Positions 53,371 to 64,000 of a stretch of DNA of 64,000 bases are shown one piece after another (the stretch's first letter is position 1; each line of letters begins with the position of its first letter). A program made the position numbers and the translations under genes. The notes below the pieces were generated by a model that made no database searches, was not told the DNA's origin, and saw nothing but the letters and a program-made list of their open reading frames with translations. The DNA is taken from positions 21,673,660 to 21,737,659 of the forward strand of contig CM063285.1 of assembly GCA_032173965.1 (NCBI GenBank), in the 5' to 3' direction. Source of the DNA: Sitta carolinensis. Lineage: Eukaryota; Chordata; Aves; Passeriformes; Sittidae.

Positions 53371-56300
53371 GGTTGCGCGTACTTAGTGTTTGGGACATCT
53401 TTATCAGAGGGAATGTGACTGATGCCGTGCACTTGTATTAAACCTAGGGTTGTGTCTATTTCATTGTTTCCGCTTTTAGAATCGATAGTGTCGCTAATGT
53501 CTGGATGTGAAAGGGTTTATTCGTGAGAGCTGCTCGGTACCTTTGGCCCAGCCATCAGCCTCCTGCGGTTATGTCCTCATATTTCCCTCACTGGGTTACA
53601 GCACGGGTCTGGAAGTCTGTGACTTTTAGGTGGAGGTGTGGCTTCGGTGGCTCTCCCGGGATTTGGCCAATACAATTAGTGTTTAATATTCTGCTTTATG
53701 ACCTGAATATAACCTTGCTTTGTATCCTCAAGAGACTTAATGTTGGGGCTACAGAAAGAACTTGGAGGTTATAGGATATTGGACATAAGGAGGATGTTAA
53801 GAGGAAGGCAGGATAGGAAAACATTTTCTTGGAATGAAAAATGTAGGGAATGCAATGAAATTTGAAAAATTTCTTTGTGGTGTGCTGCCATCTTGATAAG
53901 AGGGTGTGAGGATCCCGAAGCTAAGAATGAATTGCAATTTGCACACTGGAATGATAACAGTTATTACTGGGATTTTGCGTTGCTGCCAGGGAATAGTCGC
54001 TATAGCTCATTTATCTGACTGTTATGTCAAGCCAACTGAAAGGGACAAAAAGAGCAGCACACTGTACAGTCTGATGGGGCTATGCCTCTTCCTGGAAACA
54101 CACTTCTCTTGGTGTCAGTGATGTGAGAAAGGGTTTGTCATTGAGCCTGAACTAAAGGGAATGCAGCAGTATATGAATAACAAACCGCAAAAAGAAAAAA
54201 TCCTATGGATTGCATCTACATACAAGCTGTGGACAGTGTCAAACATTTCCTGGAATATGCTCGACCCCTTACTAAGGGAGCGAGCCCTATAGACAAAAAT
54301 GCCACTTGTTGCAATCACGTGTCAGGGAATGTGATGAGTCCTGGCAATCTTTAGTGATGGGTGCTGAAAATGCTGGGTTTTGAAGAGGATTAACCAGGGT
54401 TTGAACCAGAGCAAATTCATTGTTGTATTTCAATCCTCACTTTCATTCTGTGGGGTTCTGAACATTTCTCAAAAAGTAGAGAGCTATTCCTCTCTGCAGT
54501 GGTGCATGGCATAAACTTGGGATCTTTTTGTGAAGGGCAGCAAGACAGACCTCATGCATAGTTACCCTTGCACTTCTTAGAAAGCATTGTAAAAGCATTG
54601 ATACCACCCCTGCTTCTGTATTACAGAGCCTAAGCACCCATATATTGTGCCAATGGTTGCATTAGAGGTGTTTTCTTCTTTAAAATGTGCCCTTTCTTCT
54701 ACTGTGTAGTAAAAGGTAGCACTGTTTATTTTTCTAGGGAGCTATTTTCAGCTGTGCAGTAAAAGAAGTGGAGCCTTGTACCAGCCTTGGCAGGAAATGT
54801 GAGAACGATTCTGCTCATACCTGAAGGGGGAACCGTGCTCACTCTGAGCATCCTGCTTGATTCCCAGGGCAACAAACAGAATAAGGATATTTCGTGCGGT
54901 AAAGCTTGCAGGATTGGAATCTGATTTATCATCATCTATCATTTTTAAAAAATGATGGAATCCAAGACGGACATATATACATACGTATTTATTAGTTACT
55001 TTTCATTTTTCCCAGACAGCTAAAAAGTTGTAGTCCTGAACACAATTTATTCCTGCAAGATATCCTGAGTGTCACAGGCTTATTTTTTTAAATACAGGGA
55101 AGTATGAACAAAATATATGCTGTGGTTCCTAGATTTATAGTCTATAGAGAGCTCATGCTTCTAGAAGACTGATGAGTACACAGGGATGATACCTGAATCA
55201 TCTAGTGAATAGCTGTGAAACAAAAAAAATTGTTTGTGTTCACTTAGTGAGCAAGTTGATGACAAAATAGATCAGGAAAGTGTCAGCAGAGCAACAGTAA
55301 AGACTCTTTGTACTGAGTAAAGAGGCTTTGTACTAAGTAAATCAAATTCTGCATATACATGCAACCATTGCATAATCACATGTATTGCATGGCTTGTGTG
55401 AATACATTTGATCGTGTGCAAGCATACAAATCAGTTTTAGAGTATCAGCTATTTTTGAAAATTAATTTGTAATATATGTGCAATGTTTGAAAAAAAAATA
55501 GCTTGAGAGAAATAGGGAAACTTCAGAAATGTGCTTTAGACCTCCAAGGCAACTGGAAAAAATCCTCAGTGAATGAAGAAACTGCAACAAATCATAAAGG
55601 CCTCATTTTTTCCTGGGGTAAATATTCTTTAGGAGGATTTTCTTAAAGTCCTGATACTGCATTGGAAGTCAGAATGACTTCATATGAGCCAGTCTGCATA
55701 ATCATACCAAATGTCTTTGCAAATCTGGAAACCCAAATTAGTCACTTGGGCACTGTCAGCTGAGCCTTCCCTGGGCTCTTCCCGGGGACATGATAAATGC
55801 CAGAAGCGTGAGACTGCCTAAAGTTTCTGATGCTACATTAAACACTTAGAGAATGTGTTGCCTTTCTGCAAACTTACACACTACACTACTTGTGCTTCAA
55901 CTGCGCTTCATGCCAAACAGTGTTTGGACTAATATTTGCAATGTTGTGATTTTTTTTTTTTTTTGTGTTATTTTTATTAAATGACTGGGCGTTTATTGTG
56001 GCAACAATTTCTTTAGGGTGATACTGCACTTATGTGAGAGTTTAGGGCTTGCAGTCACTGATGCAAAAGAAGCCCTTGAATAAGGAAAAGCACAACCGGG
56101 AGATGAAGGTATTTGCACTTGATAAAGTTTTATACCAAGGTAGAAATCTCACTTTGAGTCACTGAGGACAAGGCAGTAAGGAAGACTAGAGGAAGACTAG
56201 AAAGAGACTGTGTCAGTGGTTCTGTGTAGAAGGTGTTGCATGAATGTAGACAGGAAGCAATCAAAATGTTTGGAGTAGCTTTGATTACATGAGAAAATAG

Positions 56301-59300
56301 TTTTGTCTCTGTGCTCACCAAAAATTGGCGAAGTTGACAGAAGGTGGTGCATGGCAAAGTCAGATAAAATGAGGAGAAAGAGGTTGTGGGAAGTTGAGGG
56401 TGGACCAGGGGAAAACAGGATATTTGATGGTAAAGCACAGATTTTTATTTTTTTTCTGGGACAAACAAAGCAACGTTTTGCCTTAGTTAATGTGCAGGAG
56501 AATACAGACTACTCCTGAGAAATAGGCTCTTGCTATGGATGTCTGATGTTCTGTTGAACAGAATGTTAATGATTTTCATCCTTTTCCCCACAAGCATCTT
56601 TAAAAATACTTCAATTAGAAGGTAATGGTTAATTTGTAGTTGAGTGAGACAACTGATTTTCAAGAAAATGACATAGTTTGTGGTTTCAAACAAAAAAGCA
56701 TCATGAAGTGGCGAGGCAGGAGCACACTGTGTGGATTGAGCAGTGCAGCTGTGACTTGAAACATTTGCAGGCCCTGTGGGTGTGACTTCAGTCAATTTTA
56801 TGAGGTGCAACTCGGCTACAATAATCCTTGGACCCATCACTTTATCAAAGACTCCACTTGGCAGGGTGAGGAAATTAACTGGGTCGGTCACTGCTGGCAC
56901 TGAGCCTAAATAAGCTTCTAGTCTTCCCAAATTGCAGCTCCTGTACTAGCCCCTCCAAAGCCCCCAGTTGTGAGGCTTTCAGTTTCTCACTCCCCAGCCA
57001 TGCAGTGCTAGAACCATTTCCTCCTGCAAAAAAATAACTAGAGGCTGACTAAGAGAGAAGTGAAAATCATGGCTCTATATTGATGAATGGAGAAATCCAA
57101 GATCTGTCTGCTAATACAAACAGGTCTTTGTTCTGTCAGTGAAGCACTTCCATATTCAGCTGTGGCACCAGCCATGCAAGCCAGTACTTTCAGTGGTAAG
57201 GAGTTGCAATCAGGAAAGCTGATGAATTTACAGGGAGAAAAATTGTTTCTCATAATGTCTTCATCACTGTTGCACAAAACCCCTTTTAAAATATTTCTTG
57301 ATTTATTGTAATCTAAATGACTGCAGCCATTTAAGAAAACCATGAGCAAGTGCTGCTCTTTTTCAAAAGGAGCAACGTGTAGGAGGCTGCTGAGGTTTCA
57401 GCCCAGCATGGACAGGAATCAGCTGTGCTGCTGTAGGTGGCAGAGTGTGGGGAGACCACTGGATATCCCCTGTGGGTCTAATGGTCTGCTCTGCTTCAGA
57501 GGGGTGGGTGCAGTGCTGGGGTTGGTGGCAGAGTGTTGTATCACTGGTGATGTCTGTCCTTCGAAAGCACACAGCTCATCTCTTGGTTATCATCAGATAC
57601 AGCTGTGCTCATTATCTGGAGTTAATTGCACTTGATTTTCTAAATCTTTCTTTTCCTTGTGCTCCAAATCTACACATAAAAATGTTATGACCTCCTTGAT
57701 TGGACCTGTTGATCTTTCCCATATTTGCAAAGCATTAATACAAATTGCATGTGGCAAGAGCTTGTTATTAAATCTAGATTTTAGACAGCAAGCCTAATTT
57801 GTGTGCTACAGGTTTAAGCAAACAGCAGTTTTTATCAAGGGCCACTCATATAGTGTTCCCTTTTTGAAGGTAGATGTTGAGGGGTACAGGGCTGGTTGCT
57901 GGTGAGTGTGCGTGCACTTTGTTCATGCTCATCCAGCTGCACTGCATAAAGGTAGGGGCTGTAAATAGGTCGACGCCACCAGAACACTTTGTATGAGGAA
58001 TGCAGGAGATGCTGTGCTGTCCGTATTGTGCTTTCATCCCTTCTGTCGGGTGTGGTTTAGCTGCTCTTCTGGCTTAAAGAGGTTTGCAATCCTCTTTAAA
58101 GGTGACCCGTTGTCTTGAGCACCTGCAGCACCAGACGAGCAGGAGCAGGGCAGCTGCTGGTGTCTCTGTTGGGATGGATAGAAAATGCAGAGTAAAATAT
58201 GGTTGAACTTGCTCCTCATGTAGCCTTCTGCATTTGGAATTTTTCTTTCCTTTGTGCTTCAGGCAGCAGATTTTCTTTCAGAGCTTGTGAGGATGTTCTG
58301 GCTTTCTCATCAAACACTGTCAGGAATATGCTGGTGGCTCGCCTGCTGGGAGCGCAGACCCGGGGCGGGCTGTATCTCCTGTATTCTACAGAAGGCTGAG
58401 AAGCTGTAATTACCTTTCCAGCAAAATCCCTTATGGGCTTTTGTGCCTGTTAGGGTATCCCCCTGAAGCCACCCAGCCAGGATTTGGCCTGGGGTAGTTT
58501 CTGGCAGGACGATTTTAATGCTGCCTGCATTCAGAGTGGGATGTTCAGTGTCCTTCACAGACTGTGTAGGTTGTGCGGGTCTCGGGAGGGCTGTAGAGCA
58601 GCATGAAGATGGCTGTATGTACGTGCTGACTGAATTTTTTAGACTTTTAGATTTTTCTTCCTTAATTTTATCTTTCTTAAATAATATTTCCTTAATAGTT
58701 TGATTTCATTCTATCTCGGTTACGTTCAGCTAAAAATAGAGATGTGGAATACAAAGCGAAAAATGTCTCACAGAACTGGTGCAAATCAAGGAGAGGCAGA
58801 CACGTTTACAAATCACATTCGCAGCTAGTTGTTAATGCCATTCACGTTCCCATTGAAGTCAATGGAAATTCCCAGTAAGTGTGGTTGGGCAGTCTGCAGT
58901 GTTTTCGGAAGATAAAATGCTCTCACTACAAATCGCTTCACTGACTGAGCTATTTAAAGACTTCCTTTTTTGCTAGAACATTTTTTGCTAAAATAAAGGG
59001 TTAATAGAGGCTATGTGCTACCTGCGGAAACACAGTGGATCCCAGCTACTGCATCTCAGCAGTTTATACTTTATTTACTGGAATAACACAAATGGTAAAC
59101 AAGCTGGGTTAAAAAGTCTGTAATCATTAAGAATAAACATGACTCTACAGAAGGCAATTGTTTTGCTTTTCAGGCTTAAAATGAGTCTGAGTATGCAGAA
59201 TATTCAGGATTTGTTGATCTGACCCTGACTGCTTTTGACAATCCCACTCCTTTTGAAAGAGTTGATTACTTCAATTTCTTTCAAAGAGGGGAGTTGTTAT

Positions 59301-62300
59301 CGCCTCCCACACCTTCAGAATGCCTTAACAGTTCCTAAAGAAAACAGAAGCGGGAACTGTTTTGTCATTGTCTTGGCTTAAAGTGATTTTTTTATAGGGT
59401 GACAATAATGCAAACTCCAGAGAATTTGTGAGAAGTCTATAAAAGCATGGGTATTTCCCAAGAATTTGTGACGTGTTGTTAAAGCCAGTAAGTTGTAGTG
59501 ATGTGATTTATAAAAAGTGACCTCAGTATTAACATATTCTAATTTTTTTTTTTTTTCAGGAGAAACTGTTTATTATTCTGTAATTTAGTAATCAATATAT
59601 TAAGCCTTTAATGTAGGGTGAAAAATGCAAGGGAGGTCTTCTGATTTCAGAATAAACACAAATTTTTGGTTGTAATAGTGGAGTTCCTGTTAGACTCAGC
59701 TGATAATTTAGTATTAAAACTTGTTTGGAATTAGTTCTGTTCTCATTACATCTAATTTCTGTTTTCAAAGATGGCATGTGATTTAGAAACCCACATACTG
59801 GGCATGCATATTCATGCTGTAATCTCTTTTGGTCAGCGGGAGCACCTCTTGGCCAGGCTGCAGTGCTCTCTGAAAGCTTCTGTTTTCTCTACTGTAAGAG
59901 GAGCTAACATTGGGTAGGCTTCTGATTTAGAAACGTGTGCAAGAGCTTATGATTAAGGTCTGGTGAATCCCAGCCTCCATGTATCATCATCTAATGCACC
60001 TTGTGCTTTATGTGCTATCTTTGTAAAACATAGTTTATGAACCCTGTCAGAGCTTTTTTCAGCAGATTGATTTATTTTGTTAAGTACTCATACCTATTTT
60101 AATTCATGTTCCTCCTAAGGAAAATAAAACAAGCAACGAACAACCCAAAACATCATGTCACATCTTTTTTTTTGGTCTACATTTTCTTTTTAAACCAAAC
60201 TGTCAAGCATGTATTACTATAGAGCCTTGCTGTTTTGTTTTCCTTGGCGTTTTTTTGGTTTTTTTTCCCTCTAATTGAATTGGGAATTAAACTGTGAAAA
60301 AGACTAGTGACTCGAGTCTCTTAAATTTTTGTGGAATCAAAAAAAAGTGAAAACCACAGTATGTACTTTAAGGTTTCTGGGTAAGGTAATTGAAATGATT
60401 GCTGGGTTACAAGGAGCAGAGTAAAGGGTGTAACCTTCATTTTGGAGTAAGGTGCACATCAAAAGCCAGCATTCAATCAATTCAACGGGAATGGGATAAT
60501 ATATATGAAGGTTATTTTCTAGTATGCTGGGGCTAAATGAAGACGTCAAGGGTCTATGTAGTAAAAAGGTTGGGAAAAAAATCCTTCTCAGTAAAACAGT
60601 GGCAGAGTAGGCAGGTTTGATCTGCTGTGGGACAGGAAATGAGCTCTTTTGTCTGCCATACATCAGCTTATATTATCTCAGGATAAGGAGGAAAGCTAGT
60701 AGTGTGCTGGGAGTGGGTTAGGAGCTCTGCAGAACAACAGTGCTGGAACTGAGCTAGTCTAGCTTCATGTGCTGGGGTTTTGGATTTTGGAACAAAAGCT
60801 CTGCCATACTGTGAAGAAGCCACTGTACGTGCCAAGGGGCAACAGCTGCTCCTGGCAATGAAGTTGTTGCCTCTCTTGCTGCTTTCAGGGGCGCTGCTGG
60901 GGAAAAGGACACTAGACTAAAAATGAGGGCTTGGTCCATGGTGCCCTTCCCTCTGAAACAGAGATTTACTGCAGGGTATCAGTGCTGTGCTAACTGAATT
61001 GTCATTGGGCACATCTTCCCATCACAGCAGCAGTTATTGTCGAAGGGCTGTGAGGTTTGGGTCGATGTGAAGCTCTGTCTTAGAGATGTGCCTGTGTACC
61101 TACAATGGCCAGGTAAGAGAGGATCTTGAATCATAAACCTGTGTCTGGCAGTTCAAAGGCAGTAAACGTTTGGTTTTAATTAATTTCCAAAGCAAGACAT
61201 TTATAACTCCATAAGCTAGTAGCTGCTTCCTGGTAGTTGTTCATACTGAATTATGAGCAAAACCTCACATCCTTGTTTGCTTGCAAATAAAGTGCCATGG
61301 AGACAGCTATTCCTTGCATGGAGCTGCACATGGCCATGGAGTGTGAGCTCCTGATTTATGATCAAAGATATTGTTCTAGCTGCAGAGCCTGTCCAAAGCA
61401 ATAACAACCTGATTGACATTCTGAGTGCTTACGCTTAGGTATGGAGTTGCCTTAAAGCCAAATGAAGAGTTGTTTGATCAGGGAAGACATCAGACTGGCC
61501 AAAGTTTATTGAACTCTTCTCTTGGCAAAGACATCCTTGCTAGTCTAATGATGGTAGATGTCTGAAAGCATGGCCCAGACATTTGTCATATTAGTTCTCC
61601 AAACAAAAGAGAGAAATACATATAAAAATATAGAAATACAACTTTTGCTATAGAAATACAACTAAGAGTTCAAAGATACAAAGAAAGTGAAAGGACAGTG
61701 AGACATTTTAAAGGTTAAAAGTTTCTGCATAGTTGTGTTTCCCATATTATCATGTTAGAGATATCTGGATAATACACGTGTGAATTACCACATGCTCATC
61801 TCCTGACACTTCTGTCTGCAAAAAATTCATTTAAATTTTATTTTTGGGTTCCTCAAACTCAGCATCACTGTCCTTCAGTTACGCATTGTTGTCCTTCAGT
61901 GTTAAGAGTGGTGCATTCCTTGCACATTGATCATTCAAAATGAATATTTTTTTTTCCTGTGCTAAACCAAATATTTTGCGGTTTTGGCAGCATTTTGGCT
62001 TATTGCACAAAAACACAGTACTAGAACTATAAGCAAAACTGGGGTGAGTCTAAGGCATAAATAGACACTTTTGCACACCTGAAAAATGGTGTTTCAAAGG
62101 AAGCCTTGTGACTGTGGTAAGCTGACACTCCATATCAGATCTGCAGCTGGTGAGACTAGACCATGCTTAAATTTTTCCTCCCACCCAGCTGCTGAGCATC
62201 CACAAATCAAATTGAAGTCAGGGGGAGCTGTATATCTAAATTTAAGCAGGAGGCTTATAAATCCTGATAATAATAAATCCTAAATGTTTAAGCCAACTTG

Positions 62301-64000
62301 CATGTGTACCCTAAAAAAAGAAAGCTAAATGTGACTCTGATTTTGTAATAGCCTGCACTTGAGGAATAAGTGGTCCAAGTTTATGTTGTTCTGGATGAAA
62401 TGTTCCTTCTCTTCAGTGTCATCAGTACATAGAGGGATGGTGAGGAAAAAAAGCTGTGGGGTTTGGGATCTGGCCTTTCACATGCTTTAATTTTAAACAT
62501 TGTCATTGTAAGTTGTTTCATAGAGAGGAAAAGCTATTTTGTGGTGAAGGATGGCTGGCCGCTTCCCTGGCTCTGCTGGGATTTTTTTGTGGTTTTGGGT
62601 AAGAGCACCCTCTCCCTGTGACTCAGGTTCTCCTCTCCCTGCCTCCTAGGTTCTCAGCTTCCACACAAGGTTTACATGTGGCTGTGCCATGTGTCTGGTG
62701 TACAGGTACTTGAGACATAGCATGTGGTTCAGCATTTGATCTGCCTTTAAGAGGCAGTTCCTACCTGCTTCCTGTCAGATTTTCCCTAGTAGCAAGTAGA
62801 CCCAATATTTGTGTTGACTTAGCTATGGTAATGGACATATGGTGAGGAGTCATCAGGAGTTTCTCTCTGTATTTGCCTGCTGCAGATACAGTTTTTTGCC
62901 TTTGTAGCAGATAAATATAAAGAAGGAACCAGTTCCTTTTCTTCTAATAGGGAGAGTCACAACAGAGACATCAGTATTTTCAAGGTTTCCACATATTGCA
63001 GTTAAGGGAACAGATCCATAGTCAAAATAAATATCGCTAACCTTCAGTGAAAATCTTTCAGTACAAATCTCTAGTGGAAAAGCCTATAAATAAACAGAAA
63101 CAGGGGAGCATCTGTTCATTGATACTCCATGAAGCAGCTGATAAAAATAAAATCTGTATTATAACAGTAGCCAATACAAGATGAAAAAGTACCTGACAGT
63201 GGTACTCCTGAACCGAGAAGTTTAGGAGCCAAGAAGCTCATCTGACTTGAAAATTGAAGAATTGTCTGAAATAGATGTTGCCATGGAGACAGATAGGATT
63301 AGCAGCCTGAGACTGATTTCATTGGTCTGCTGCTAGCACAAGTTGCTTGTTTGAGTAGCATTAATATGTTGTCTCACGCTGCTTTATATGCTGAGACCAT
63401 CTGGCATTAGTGGTATTTAAAGGTGCAGTTCTGTTACGGAAGGAGTTTGGCAACATGGTTTGATTTTTGTTTGTAAGACAAGCCACAGGAGTTACAGGCT
63501 CTTTGAACAGCTGTCTTATGCACAAAAATATTCTGAAAAGTCACAGCTTATACAGAGATGAAGTAGGGCTTTGGGAAGGAGCACAAGGAATTTCAGAAGT
63601 TTGCCTTATACTCAGTCAGCACATATTTGAAATATTCTCTGCACAAATACACACTTTTGCATGTTTCTTCAGGTGTGAATGTGAAGGCAGCCACATTTTT
63701 TTTTTTTTTAAATGAGCCTTTTCACTGCTTAGGGGAGCTATCCACTACCTCAAACCAACAGAAGATCATATTGTGCATTAGGGAAAAGTGTGTTGTAATG
63801 TTGCACTGTTAAATGAAGAAATTAAGGTCTAACCAAACAGAGTTCCTTTAACTTACTTCAGAGTCCATGATTTCAAGAAAAAATATTTTCTTTTAGTTTG
63901 ACTATATACCTTTGGATATGTATTTTTTAGCAAAGGATTTGATAAGAGTTTGTAGAGACTAAAATAAACCTTATCTTTGATCTATTTATATCAATGAGTC
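52990..64000 (+). other. CPE: CPE intron 1 (runs off the window)
   Basis: Begins with GTAAGG and continues to the end of the window without a recognisable second exon (expected to start with the EPEFKYIGN and HGNE region). The first 380 bases are still in the CpG island. The block at about 57340-58600 is somewhat more GC-rich with short open frames on both strands. Homopolymer T runs occur at about 55951-55964 and 63698-63709. I recognise no gene and no clear CR1 element here. Confidence 0.8.

Overview
This window looks like a piece of a bird nuclear genome. The coding exons are typical vertebrate exons with GT-AG introns, the background is AT-rich, and there are two CpG islands. The only interspersed repeats I recognise are a few CR1-type LINE fragments, the dominant repeat of birds (also present in other reptiles). 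The gene order KLHL2 - MSMO1 - CPE, all on the + strand, is the conserved amniote order known from human 4q32. The species cannot be fixed from the sequence alone.

Layout. Positions 1-16074 hold no exon I can recognise and are best read as a long KLHL2 intron; the exons for the KLHL2 N-terminus and BTB core must lie upstream of the window. Eleven KLHL2 coding exons run from 16075 to the stop codon at 35089. They encode the end of the BTB/start of the BACK region and all six Kelch repeats. A 3' UTR of about 1.1 kb follows, with three AATAAA signals. A CpG island (about 36330-37270) with four CCAAT boxes and an SRE-like site is the MSMO1 promoter. MSMO1 has one non-coding exon and five coding exons (38683-44745, 297 codons). 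It encodes the ER sterol C4-methyl oxidase of cholesterol synthesis, with all histidine boxes and a C-terminal KKXX signal. About 7 kb of intergenic DNA follows. A second CpG island (about 52430-53370) holds CPE exon 1, which encodes the signal peptide, the pro-segment and the start of the carboxypeptidase domain. From 52990 to the end is CPE intron 1.

The three genes are neighbours by conserved synteny and do not form a functional pathway: KLHL2 is a CUL3 ubiquitin-ligase adaptor, MSMO1 a sterol enzyme and CPE a prohormone-processing enzyme.

Most notable observations: (1) a single extra base in KLHL2 exon 23195-23305 breaks the BACK-domain reading frame, while everything on both sides is conserved; (2) the KLHL2 intron just before that exon has a GC donor (AG|GCAAGT), a GC-AG intron; (3) the MSMO1 promoter has an SRE-like site flanked by CCAAT boxes, fitting SREBP/NF-Y control; (4) two short upstream ORFs precede or overlap the MSMO1 start; (5) MSMO1 has two possible donor sites 3 bases apart. 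I found no CRISPR array, phage, operon or clearly new genetic system; apart from these points it is an ordinary vertebrate locus.
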